Source: Anaerolineaceae bacterium
Lineage (GTDB): Bacteria > Planctomycetota > Phycisphaerae > FEN-1346 > JAACEH01
Direction of reading: 5' to 3'
NCBI GenBank assembly: GCA_011682595.1
Contig: JAACEH010000274.1
Location: 1-10,369, forward strand
Length of the DNA stretch: 10,369 nucleotides
Shown here: positions 1 to 6,596 of the stretch, one piece after another
Numbering within the stretch: the first letter of the stretch is position 1
Layout of the letters: each line of letters begins with the position of its first letter
Translations under genes and position numbers: made by a program
Notes under the pieces: model-generated
Database searches by the model: none
Told to the model about the DNA's origin: nothing
What the model saw: only the letters and a program-made list of their open reading frames with translations

Positions 1-8
1 TCACGGAA

Positions 9-30
9 CATGCGTCGCCAGCGACGCATG
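9..30. repeat. Perfect inverted repeat (hairpin)
   Basis: Two 10-base arms, CATGCGTCGC and GCGACGCATG, are exact reverse complements separated by only CA, so a strong stem can form in DNA or RNA. No T-run follows on either side (CCACCCCC lies to the right), so it is not a classic intrinsic terminator. It stands directly before a copy of the dispersed repeat and upstream of comEC. It may be another dispersed palindrome or the transcript end of a gene left of the window; the sequence cannot decide. Confidence 0.6.
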
Positions 31-37
31 CCACCCC

Positions 38-65
38 CGTCGGGCCTGTTGACCAGATCTACTTG
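38..65 (-). repeat. Degenerate copy of dispersed palindromic repeat (family A)
   Basis: This stretch reads CGTCGGGCCTGTTGACC and then AGATCTACTTG. It matches the repeat unit at 3801-3826 apart from a few changes: CAGATCTACTT here against CCGACCTACTT there. The inner palindrome is therefore damaged. It has the same orientation as the 3801 copy and the opposite orientation to the 3754 and 4599 copies. It is the copy nearest the comEC promoter candidate. Confidence 0.6.
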
Positions 66-79
66 ACTTTACCTACAAT
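49..79 (+). promoter_or_regulatory. Possible sigma70-like promoter for comEC
   Basis: TTGACC at 49-54 resembles a -35 box (5 of 6 matches to TTGACA) and TACAAT at 74-79 resembles a -10 box (5 of 6 matches to TATAAT). The spacer is 19 bases, longer than the ideal 17, so this is only a candidate. The -35 match lies inside the degenerate repeat copy. Initiation near 86 would give a leader of about 90 bases before the chosen comEC start. Confidence 0.3.
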
Positions 80-175
80 CTTGACGTGCACCCGCGCGGG
101 GACGCTCGCACAAATGCTTGCTTACAAATGATATCCGATTACCATACAGGTTGTCGGGAAACCGGTGAGACCGCC

Positions 176-2707
176 ATGAGGCCTGTTCAGACAGACGACT
201 CTTCAATGTCCGCAACGGGGAGTCCCGCCCGGAGGCCGCTCGTGCCGCTGGCCGTGGCACTGGTCACCGGCATCCTGGTCGGCCGCCTGGCCGGCGGTTC
301 GCCATGGCCCTGGGTCGCCGCATGCGCCGTGGCGCTGCTGCTTCTAATCGTCTCCCTGTGTCGCCCGGCCCGCCTCTGGAAACGCTTGGGCACCCTGGCG
401 GCACTTCTCCTGTGGGTCAGTCTCGGGGCAAGTTGGATCGTCGTCTGCGCCCGCTTAAGTCCGCGAGATGTCAGTCGCGCCGCCCTGAGCGAAGGACGGC
501 TGGTGACGGTCGAGGGCACACTGATCGAAAGCCCGCGCCAGTCGCGGCGGCCCGACAATCCGCTGCTGCTGCAGGGCGACGACGTCGCCACCTACACCGG
601 CATGTTCCTGAACGCCTCGGCGCTGACCATGGACGGCCGTCGCCAGGATGTTTCGGGGCGTCTGCGAGTTATTGTCTCTCAGCCGCTGCCGCAGGAGCCG
701 GCGGCCCGGCCCCGGACCGGAGATCGGCTGAAGATCGTCGGGCTGTTGCGACCCATCGGCGGGCCGCTGAACCCCGGCCAGGCTGACATCCGCGACATAT
801 ACTCCCGCCGCGGTATCCGGGCCCGCCTGAGCACCTCCTACTGGGAAGCCGTCCACCGGCAACGGCCGCCATGGTGGAACCCCTACGGTTGGATGGGCGC
901 CATCCGTTACCGCCTGAGGCAAACCATGCCCCAGGACGACAGTTTCGCCGGGCGGATCATGCCGGCACTTTTTCTCGGCGACCGCACGGAACTGTCCGAT
1001 GGCGAAGAACAGTCGTTCATCCAGGCCGGCGTGCTCCATTACCTGGCCGTCAGCGGATTGCACGTCGCTTTGCTGAGCGGCCTGCTGATCGGCGCCATGC
1101 GGCTGCTGCTGGTCCCACACCGGGTCCGGGCAATCGTGCTGATCGCCTTCATCGTCGCCTACGCCCTGGCCACCGAACTGCGGCCCAGCGTCGTCCGGGC
1201 CGGGGTCTTCTTCCTGCTGCTGTGCGGCTCGTGGCTGCTGGGCCGGCGGCGCGACATGCTCAACACCCTGGCCGCCGCGACCATGGTCGTCCTGCTGCTG
1301 AATCCGGCCGACCTCTTTCAGAGCGGCTTTCAGCTTTCCTTCCTGGTGGCCTGCGGTCTGATTGTCGTCTACCCGAGGCTCTACGCCCGGCTGTTTCCGA
1401 CGCAGGATTGGCAGCGGCTCATTGAGCGATCGCGGCTCGGGCAGGTCCTCTGGCGATTGCGGCGGCGAATGGCCCAGATGATTGCGATCGGCCTGACGGC
1501 GTGGGTTTTCGCCACGCCCATTGCCGCCTGGCACTACCACATCGTGGCCCCGGTCGGCGTCGTCGGAACGATCCTTGTTTTCCCACTGGTTTTTCTGCTG
1601 CTGGTCTGCGGCGCCCTGGCCTGCGCGACGGCCCTTGTGCCGGGCCTTCCCGCAGCCCCGGCGATCGCTATTATGCAGTGGCTCTCGCGACTGCTCGGCC
1701 AGGTGGTCGGACTGTTGGCCCGCCTGCCCTTCGGTCACTTTTACGTCCGCCAGTTCGCCTGGCCCTGGGCGGCCATGACTCTCGGCCTGCTGCTGGTCTG
1801 GTCACAAAGGCGGCGCTGGCGAATCGCGCGTTGGCAGGTGGCCGCCGCCATGGCAGTCCTTCTGCTGGGCTACATCTGTTTCGGCATCCCCCGAGGGCCC
1901 CACGACCAGGTCCGCATCACCACCCTGGCCGTCGGCAGCGGCAACGCCGTGCTCGTCCAGGGGCCGCACCGCTACAGTCTGCTGGTCGATTGCGGCAGCA
2001 GCCTGCTGGCCGAACACACCGGCCGGACGGTTACTGTGCCGGCCCTCTGGAAACTCGGCGTCGGCCGGCTCGACGGCGTCGTGCTGACCCACGCCGACGC
2101 CGACCACCTCAAGGACCTGCCGGTGGTGCTGCAGAAAATCCCCACCCGGCGGGTCTACCTGAGTCGCCATTTCCTGACCGACCGGAAAAGCTACGACGAC
2201 CGGGTCCTGGCCTGGCTTCAGAAACAGGACCTGGACATCCGCTATGTCGCTTCGGGCGACACGATCGCCGCCCCCGGCGGCGTGACCATCGACGTGCTCG
2301 GGCCGCCGAGTGAGATGCTGCCGTCGAGTTCGACCAACGCCACGAGCATTGTCCTGAAGGTCGGCTACCAGGGCCGCAGCATGATCCTGACCGGCGACGC
2401 GACGCCGGACCGGCTGGCCGCAATGAGCCGCGAGTGGGACATCAGAACCGACGTATTGCTGTTGCCGCACCACGGCCAGAGGAGCCCCGAGGTTCTGGAT
2501 TTCCTGGCCCGCAGCGGCTCGCAGATCGCCGTCATGAGCGTGGGCCGCTATCGCGACACCAATCGACGCGGCAAGTTCTATTGGCCGAAGGACGCCGAGC
2601 TGCTCAAGACCTACCGCCGTGGCGCGGTCGCCGTGATTCTTGAGGCCGGCGGCGTTCGCGCTGAAACATTTCAGAAACACGATGGACGGTTGCCGGTTCT
2701 TCCGTAG
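176..2707 (+). CDS. comEC: ComEC/Rec2-type DNA internalisation channel
   Basis: Inner-membrane channel of natural transformation, expected to carry single-stranded DNA into the cytoplasm; the C-terminal domain is thought to degrade the non-transported strand. The 843-residue product has the full ComEC plan. N-terminal membrane segments lie near 21-40, 47-62 and 71-91. An OB-fold-like periplasmic domain (DUF4131 type) covers roughly 106-220. The Competence domain starts near 260 and includes AVSGLHVA (291-298) and further helices to about 572. A metallo-beta-lactamase domain then has THADADH (638-644), TGD (739-741) and PHHG (764-767), so its metal site looks intact. The ATG at 176 was chosen because GGTGAG lies about seven bases upstream; the frame is open back to a GTG at 86, but that extension (residues rich in polar and Cys) does not look like ComEC. 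Other uptake genes are absent from the window, so competence itself is unproven. Confident family call. Confidence 0.93.
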   Translation: MRPVQTDDSSMSATGSPARRPLVPLAVALVTGILVGRLAGGSPWPWVAACAVALLLLIVSLCRPARLWKRLGTLAALLLWVSLGASWIVVCARLSPRDVSRAALSEGRLVTVEGTLIESPRQSRRPDNPLLLQGDDVATYTGMFLNASALTMDGRRQDVSGRLRVIVSQPLPQEPAARPRTGDRLKIVGLLRPIGGPLNPGQADIRDIYSRRGIRARLSTSYWEAVHRQRPPWWNPYGWMGAIRYRLRQTMPQDDSFAGRIMPALFLGDRTELSDGEEQSFIQAGVLHYLAVSGLHVALLSGLLIGAMRLLLVPHRVRAIVLIAFIVAYALATELRPSVVRAGVFFLLLCGSWLLGRRRDMLNTLAAATMVVLLLNPADLFQSGFQLSFLVACGLIVVYPRLYARLFPTQDWQRLIERSRLGQVLWRLRRRMAQMIAIGLTAWVFATPIAAWHYHIVAPVGVVGTILVFPLVFLLLVCGALACATALVPGLPAAPAIAIMQWLSRLLGQVVGLLARLPFGHFYVRQFAWPWAAMTLGLLLVWSQRRRWRIARWQVAAAMAVLLLGYICFGIPRGPHDQVRITTLAVGSGNAVLVQGPHRYSLLVDCGSSLLAEHTGRTVTVPALWKLGVGRLDGVVLTHADADHLKDLPVVLQKIPTRRVYLSRHFLTDRKSYDDRVLAWLQKQDLDIRYVASGDTIAAPGGVTIDVLGPPSEMLPSSSTNATSIVLKVGYQGRSMILTGDATPDRLAAMSREWDIRTDVLLLPHHGQRSPEVLDFLARSGSQIAVMSVGRYRDTNRRGKFYWPKDAELLKTYRRGAVAVILEAGGVRAETFQKHDGRLPVLP

Positions 2708-2730
2708 GGACATGGCATGTCGTAGAGCCT

Positions 2731-2798
2731 GAGTAGGGGCGACCCTTGCGGTCTCCCGCGAGGGGAGCCAGGCCGACATTCGCGGGCACCCGCCTCGC
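2731..2798. repeat. GC-rich palindromic intergenic repeat (family B)
   Basis: This begins GAGTAGGGGCGACCC and contains nested inverted repeats. GGGCGACC pairs with GGTCTCCC (one mismatch, five-base loop). CCGCGA at 2756-2761 pairs with TCGCGG at 2780-2785. GCGGGCACCCGC closes the element. Its look (GTAGGGGCGACCC followed by paired GC-rich arms) is that of dispersed non-coding repeats in some environmental bacterial genomes, which is a recollection and not a search. It lies just after comEC and abuts the end of a probable gene remnant. There is no T-run, so terminator function is only possible. Confidence 0.45.
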
Positions 2799-2898
2799 CG
2801 TCAATCATCATGGCTGGCAGGCGGACAATACCGCCTTGCCAGACGTCGTCCGCTTGTTGCGGCAACTGCTTCAGTCTCGCCACCTGGAATGGCATCAT
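2790..2898 (-). pseudogene. Probable 5' remnant of a minus-strand gene
   Basis: Reading the minus strand from the ATG pair at 2898, the first 34 or so codons look protein-like: they begin MMPFQVARLKQLPQQADDVW and continue with a GGIVRLPAMMIDGE-like stretch. A GAGG ribosome-binding site sits about 10 bases before the first ATG. The pattern of W, then RLP, then a hydrophobic pair and acidic/Gly residues recalls the N-terminus of an uncharacterised planctomycete protein family; that is a weak recollection. After about position 2795 the frame enters repeat family B and turns into Arg/Gly/Pro-rich nonsense, so the gene seems cut off by the repeat. The same bases also contain an imperfect stem (2814-2842), which may be a by-product of the coding sequence. 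Low confidence. Confidence 0.3.
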
Positions 2899-3157
2899 GT
2901 CCGCTATTCCTCACCAGAGGCCACCTTCTGATCTTCAGACAGTAGGGTGGCTGCTTGCAGCCGCGCGGTCTATATCACAACCTGCGGCTGCGCTTCAGCC
3001 GCCCTCATGGCTCCAGACAGTTCAAACTTTACTGCAGGCGGCTTGGCGACCACCTTCTGATCTTCAGCCCATGCAGTCTACAGCCGATTGTCCTGGCTGA
3101 CAACATACTTTCGGCTGATGGGTAGCGTCAGGAAGGCTTGCCGAAGGAGGATTCCCC
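2899..3157. other. Gene-free region with direct repeat and small hairpins
   Basis: No convincing gene is visible. A plus-strand frame of 96 codons (2810-3100) is open here, but it is low in complexity, repeats RPPSDLQ because of the underlying DNA repeat, and lacks a Shine-Dalgarno site. Two small inverted repeats stand out: GGCTGC-TT-GCAGCC at 2949-2962 and GCGGCTG-CGCTT-CAGCCGC at 2984-3002. Together with the gene remnant to the left, the region looks like decayed or rearranged DNA between comEC and the next gene. Confidence 0.5.
2921..3067. repeat. 18-bp direct repeat pair, 129-bp period
   Basis: CCACCTTCTGATCTTCAG occurs exactly at 2921-2938 and again at 3050-3067. The flanking bases differ at once, so the identity stops cleanly at 18 bases. 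The stretch between holds the two small hairpins. An exact repeat of this length is unlikely by chance in 130 bases. It could be left by a partial duplication or by insertion of a small element with direct flanks. Confidence 0.6.
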
Positions 3158-3186
3158 TTGACCCCTCACGGACAAAGAGCTATTCT
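3158..3186 (+). promoter_or_regulatory. Sigma70-like promoter upstream of 3298 gene
   Basis: TTGACC at 3158-3163 (5 of 6 to the -35 consensus) and TATTCT at 3181-3186 (4 of 6 to the -10 consensus) are exactly 17 bases apart, in a locally AT-richer stretch. A start near 3193 would give a leader of about 105 bases before the 3298 gene. This is the best-spaced promoter match seen in the window. Confidence 0.45.
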
Positions 3187-3297
3187 AATCTGTACGTTAA
3201 GTCTGTATGTCAAGACAACTGAAGTCCGCGTGGGTGCAAAACACTCACTCCACTTGCGTAGCAAAGAGTTGGCCCGTTCCGGTGGAGGGATGAATAC

Positions 3298-3753
3298 ATG
3301 GACGAACGAGTTACCCGGTTGCAGACTCCCGAGGAGTGCGAGCAGTTTGCTCTGAACGTTGCGAAGCGCTATCCCGAGCTTGCGCGCCAGGCTCGCCGCA
3401 AGGCGGTCGAACTGCGAGCTGCGGCGCACGGTGCGGCCACTCCAGCAGAACGTGACGCACTTCAGGCGGTTTATGCTTATGAGAGAGTGCTTTTTCAGAA
3501 GCACGGCAAGAACGTGCGCGCATCCCGAACGTGGCAGATGATCGAGCGTCACGGTGTCATCGGCGCTGTCGAGAGGGTAGTTAAACGCAAAGAGGTCACC
3601 ACGGGGTATATGGCTCTCGTTGACATGGGGATGCGGGATCTTGCGTTCGAAGCCGTGGTGTGTCGCCATCCGGACGCTTTCAGCCCTGATGCCCTGAAGC
3701 GTTCGCAAGAGCGTCTGAAGAAATGGGGCGCAGAGAACGCGGACGTTAGTTGA
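3298..3753 (+). CDS. Hypothetical helical protein, 151 residues
   Basis: I do not recognise a named family with confidence. The ATG at 3298 follows GGAGG with nine bases between, a clear ribosome-binding site. The product is cytosolic by appearance: no signal peptide or membrane segment. It is rich in Arg, Ala, Glu and Lys and probably helical throughout. Features that look conserved-protein-like are PEECEQFALNVAKRYPELA (11-29), ARRKAVELRAAAHG (32-45), SRTWQMIERHGVIGAVERVV (76-95) and HPDAFSP (124-130). Two Cys (14 and 122) show no metal-binding pattern. It has its own promoter candidate upstream. A dispersed repeat begins directly after its TGA stop, so the transcript may end in or pass through that hairpin. 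The DNA is somewhat less GC-biased than comEC. The clean start signal and amphipathic content make it a likely real gene; the function is unknown. Confidence 0.7.
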   Translation: MDERVTRLQTPEECEQFALNVAKRYPELARQARRKAVELRAAAHGAATPAERDALQAVYAYERVLFQKHGKNVRASRTWQMIERHGVIGAVERVVKRKEVTTGYMALVDMGMRDLAFEAVVCRHPDAFSPDALKRSQERLKKWGAENADVS

Positions 3754-3826
3754 GTAGGTCGGGTCAACAGACCCGACGGCTGAAGTGTTGCCCGTGACAT
3801 GTCGGGCCTGTTGACCCGACCTACTT
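3754..3826. repeat. Inverted pair of dispersed repeats (family A)
   Basis: Two units face each other: 3754-3778, with core TCGGGTCAACAGACCCGA, and 3801-3826, the reverse complement with one base changed (GGGCCTG for GGGTCTG). A spacer of about 22 bases separates them. Each unit is a small palindrome (TCGGGT and ACCCGA arms), and the two together can pair into a stem of about 24 bp. The arrangement recalls REP/BIME elements. The left unit starts at the base after the stop codon of the 3298 gene; the right unit ends about 48 bases before the next start codon. No T-run follows, but the structure could stop or stabilise the upstream transcript. Confidence 0.75.
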
Positions 3827-3873
3827 GGCTTGGCTCTGGCCAGAAGGCAATATGTGTTGGAGGGAACGGGACA

Positions 3874-4482
3874 ATGGCCAAACGCGACGGCGTAACGTTC
3901 TGTGACAAGTGCGGGCAGAGCATAGCCCAAAACGAAACGCACGTTGTTAGGGGCGAACTAATGCTTTGCATGAGGTGTGGCGTTCCACCCGCAGAGGGAA
4001 AGGCCGCTGATAGTGATGCTCCCCCCACTTCGGTAGCGCCAATTCTGCTGGAAGAAGAACCGGTGGAATCTTCGTCCCTGCCCTTGGCAATCCCCGTAGA
4101 TGAACCCCACATGAAGGATTGGCCTAGCACGGGCCAGCCGCACAGTCAACCAAGTCCTCCGCTCCAGCCAATGCCAATGAGAGGGAATGTGGCCAAGACC
4201 TATAAGGAGCGATGCGGCCTTAGAAGTTTCATCTTTCAGTGTGTCCTGCTAGGGTGGACCGCATTTATGTTTCTCGTTGGCGTTGGCATGCTGCTTGCTG
4301 TGAGTCCTAGCAGGGAAGAATTGGAACTGTCTAAGCAAGGTGACTCTTGGGCAAGGGCAGGTGTGCTTGCATCCAGTTTCTGGGGGCTTTTCTGCCCGGC
4401 TGCAGTCTGGGCGCTTGTGGCTTTCCCCTTGGGCGTTGCGGCAATCTCCACCTTGGAGTCTAGGAGAAAGAAGAACGAATAG
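3874..4482 (+). CDS. Zinc-ribbon protein with two C-terminal membrane segments
   Basis: Function unknown; probably a membrane-anchored zinc-binding protein. The 202-residue product begins with a ribbon-like motif, CDKC (10-13) and CMRC (32-35), which fits one tetrahedral zinc site. An acidic and then Pro/Ser-rich linker covers about 45-105. Two hydrophobic stretches at about 118-142 and 162-192 follow, and the end is basic (ESRRKKNE). The ATG at 3874 was chosen because GGAGGG lies nine bases before it. The frame extends back to 3799, but those codons merely translate the dispersed repeat. Codon use (TTA, CTA and ATA-like choices, mixed third positions) differs from the GC-rich neighbours, which suggests recent arrival. 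Repeats bound it on both sides. Zinc ribbons joined to membrane helices are common in uncharacterised envelope proteins of environmental bacteria, so the family is not specific. It is likely a real gene. Confidence 0.7.
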   Translation: MAKRDGVTFCDKCGQSIAQNETHVVRGELMLCMRCGVPPAEGKAADSDAPPTSVAPILLEEEPVESSSLPLAIPVDEPHMKDWPSTGQPHSQPSPPLQPMPMRGNVAKTYKERCGLRSFIFQCVLLGWTAFMFLVGVGMLLAVSPSREELELSKQGDSWARAGVLASSFWGLFCPAAVWALVAFPLGVAAISTLESRRKKNE

Positions 4483-4598
4483 CAGCAAAGCGAGCGATTC
4501 AACTCGCAAGGGCTTTCGACCGGTACCCACGTTGAACCCACGCCACAATGATGTATGGCATGGCGGGGCTTGCCCGCTGTGATGGCAAGTTCAGTTCA

Positions 4599-4623
4599 GT
4601 AGGTCGGGTCAACAGACCCGACG
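4599..4623 (+). repeat. Dispersed palindromic repeat, single unit (family A)
   Basis: This copy carries the same core, TCGGGTCAACAGACCCGA, as the unit at 3754-3778 and in the same orientation; the 25 bases are identical. It lies in the 194-base gap between the convergent zinc-ribbon gene and larE, where it could serve as a shared hairpin end for both transcripts, although there is no T-run. A GC-rich small stem, GCGGG-GCTTG-CCCGC, lies about 30 bases to its left. No inverted partner is seen. Confidence 0.7.
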
Positions 4624-4676
4624 TTTCCCGAGCATTCGCCCACCATGTACACCGGTCCCGCCGCCAGAAAAATTAG

Positions 4677-5528
4677 TCACATCGCCCCGGCGCGGACCTT
4701 GCGGCTCAGCACTTCGTTCATGCTGCCGGTGCGGTAGCCCTGCAGATCGACGAGGGCCACGTAGGTGTAGCCGAGGGCCTTGAAGCGCTCGACGATGCGG
4801 TGGCGAACTTGCGGGGCGGCCAGCTCCCCGATGCGCTCCGGGGGCACCTCGATGCGGGCCACCCGGCCATGGTGCCGCACCCGGCAGCCGGCGAATCCGA
4901 GCTTCAGCAACTCTTCCTCGCAGGCCCCTACCCTCTCGACCAGTTCGGCCGAAATACCCGTGCCGTACGGAAAGCGGCTCGACAGGCAGGCGTAGGCCGG
5001 CTTGTTCCAGGTCGGCAGGCCCATGGCCCGGGACAGTTCGCGAATCTCGTCCTTGGTCAGCCCGGCCTCCAGCAGAGGACTCCGCACGCCCAGCTCGCGG
5101 GTCGCCCGCCGGCCGGGGCGGAAGTCGCCCAGGTCGTCAGCATTCGACCCGTCGCAAAGAACATAGTCGCCGCGAGACCCGACCAGCCGGGCCATCCGGC
5201 CGAACAGTTCCTTCTTGCAGTGGTAGCAGCGGTCGGGCGGGTTGTCGCGAAAGGCGGGAATCTCCAACTCGCGGGTCTCCATGACCAGCCGCCGGAGGCC
5301 GAGCTGTGCGGCCAGACGCTCGCTGTCGGCCCGCTCGCGCGGGCCGTAGGTTTCGCTCAGGGCCGTCACCAGCAGAACCTTCTGCGGGCCCAGGCAATCG
5401 CCCGCTGCGGCGGCCAGAAACGTTGAATCCACCCCGCCGGAAAAACCAATGGCCACCCGGCCCAACTCGCCCAGGATCGTCGCCAGAAGCTTGTACTTCG
5501 GATGTTCGCCGACCGCAGCGTCGTTCAT
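4677..5528 (-). CDS. larE: LarE-type ATP-dependent sulfur transferase
   Basis: LarE family enzymes adenylate a pyridinium dicarboxylate cofactor precursor and insert sulfur to make the nickel-pincer nucleotide used by lactate racemase and related enzymes. In the 283-residue product the PP-loop SGGVDS is at 30-35, with NPPDRCYHCKKELF (96-109) and ACLSSRFPYGTGI (180-192) further on. Cys101, Cys104 and Cys181 form the CxxC plus Cys set. In characterised enzymes, L. plantarum LarE sacrifices one Cys, whereas the T. maritima type holds a [4Fe-4S] cluster on three Cys; this protein looks like the latter. The ATG at 5528 was preferred because GAGGAA lies just upstream; a GTG at 5543, six bases after the upstream stop, is an alternative. 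It is the second gene of an operon with the PP-loop gene at 5550-6596. No larA, larB or larC is in the window, so the true substrate is open. Confidence 0.85.
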   Translation of the reverse strand: MNDAAVGEHPKYKLLATILGELGRVAIGFSGGVDSTFLAAAAGDCLGPQKVLLVTALSETYGPRERADSERLAAQLGLRRLVMETRELEIPAFRDNPPDRCYHCKKELFGRMARLVGSRGDYVLCDGSNADDLGDFRPGRRATRELGVRSPLLEAGLTKDEIRELSRAMGLPTWNKPAYACLSSRFPYGTGISAELVERVGACEEELLKLGFAGCRVRHHGRVARIEVPPERIGELAAPQVRHRIVERFKALGYTYVALVDLQGYRTGSMNEVLSRKVRAGAM

Positions 5529-5549
5529 GGCTTCCTCGTTCACCGGCCA

Positions 5550-6596
5550 CTACTTGCCGAATCCGCCGCACTGTCCCTCGGCGGCAATCAACAGGAACCG
5601 GGCTCTGTCCTGGTCGGCCGGCTCGACACTCAACTCCTCGACCGCCTCGCCGCCGCCGGGGCGGGTCACCTTCACCACCTGCTCGCCCCCGGGGTCCGCC
5701 CCGGCATAGCGCAGCACGAGTTCAGCCGTCTCGCGCACCGCCTGGGGCGTCGCCTGGCCGCGAATCGTCGCCAGGGGACCGGGCACGTCACGGGCCTCGA
5801 TCCGCAGATCGTCCGCACCCAGCAGCGACTCCAGCACCTGGCAGTCCGCCGCGTTGCGGCCCAGGATGGCCTTGCTCTGCTCCGAGAGGCGAAACTGTCG
5901 TCCCACCTTGAGCAACTGAATCTCGTGGATATCCGGGTCGCCGAAGCGGAACTCGTCGCGAATCCGATACTCGAACCCGGGGTCCGTGAGCAGGCAACCG
6001 CCGGCCGGCGACTCGTATGTCTTGAGGCCGAGTTCTGCGGCCAGGGCTATCTGGGGTTTGCGGCTGCGACCCTGAATGTCCAGCAGGTCCTCGCGGCGCA
6101 CCCAGCCCTGCTGCTCGGCCTCGGTCGGCGGCAGGAGTTTGCCGCAAAGCGGACGCACCACCAGACCCTGGACGTCGGCCGCCTCATCGATCAACTCCAT
6201 GGCCTGGCGGCGCTGCGACATCGGCCTCTGGCCGAGCACCTCGCCGGTAAAGATGAACTTCGCCCCCTCCTCCGCCAGGCGGGCCTTGGTCATGCGGAAC
6301 ATCAGGATCCGGCAGTCGATGCAGGGGTTGAAGTGCGCGCCGTAACCGTGGTCGGGATGCTTGGCCACCTGCAGCAGTTCGTTGGAATTGTCGATCACCT
6401 TGATTGGCACACCCAGGCGCTCGGCTGTTTCCAGGGCCAGCGGCTTGCCCTGGCCGGTATGGACGGCCGAGTGAAACCCGTTGGCGAAATGGTATACCAC
6501 AACGTCGTAGCCCAGGCGGTGCATCCAGGTCAGGGCCAGCGAACTATCGAGGCCGCCCGAGAGCAGACCGATAACGCGAATCTCTTTCGGTTCCAT
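5550..6596 (-). CDS. PP-loop tRNA-thiolation-like sulfurtransferase (MnmA/ThiI-like)
   Basis: An adenine-nucleotide alpha-hydrolase enzyme of the type that activates a substrate, usually a tRNA uridine, with ATP and delivers sulfur to it. The 348-residue product has SGGLDS at 13-18, an HFANGFH segment (36-42), PCIDC (91-95), TGEVLGQRPMSQ (117-128), RPLC (148-151), an IQGRSRKPQIALA stretch (174-186) and GGCLLT (199-204). Cys92, Cys95 and Cys201 give a CxxC plus distant Cys pattern, like [4Fe-4S] sulfurtransferases of the TtuA/NcsA kind. The C-terminal third (about 205-348) is a small mixed domain, not the MnmA barrel. Annotation pipelines often call such proteins 2-thiouridylase; the exact substrate is not established. 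The ATG at 6596 follows AGGGGGAG. It is first in the operon with larE and diverges from the oxidase gene. The family call is good, the specific reaction uncertain. Confidence 0.8.
   Translation of the reverse strand: MEPKEIRVIGLLSGGLDSSLALTWMHRLGYDVVVYHFANGFHSAVHTGQGKPLALETAERLGVPIKVIDNSNELLQVAKHPDHGYGAHFNPCIDCRILMFRMTKARLAEEGAKFIFTGEVLGQRPMSQRRQAMELIDEAADVQGLVVRPLCGKLLPPTEAEQQGWVRREDLLDIQGRSRKPQIALAAELGLKTYESPAGGCLLTDPGFEYRIRDEFRFGDPDIHEIQLLKVGRQFRLSEQSKAILGRNAADCQVLESLLGADDLRIEARDVPGPLATIRGQATPQAVRETAELVLRYAGADPGGEQVVKVTRPGGGEAVEELSVEPADQDRARFLLIAAEGQCGGFGK

Noticed and set aside
455..1738. 427-codon minus-strand frame inside comEC
   Set aside because: Antisense to the strongly supported ComEC membrane and OB regions; Gln/Gly/Asp-rich with no domain and no start signal.
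2814..2842. Imperfect stem CTGGCAGGCGG / CCGCCTTGCCAG as a terminator
   Set aside because: No T-run follows on either strand, it lies over 100 bases after the comEC stop, and it falls within the protein-like part of the gene remnant.
2810..3100. 96-codon plus-strand frame in the gap after comEC
   Set aside because: No ribosome-binding site; its repeated RPPSDLQ comes from the 18-bp DNA repeat; part of it is antisense to the probable gene remnant.
3754..4623. Repeated units as a CRISPR array
   Set aside because: Units are few, in both orientations and irregularly spaced, with no spacer pattern and no cas genes.
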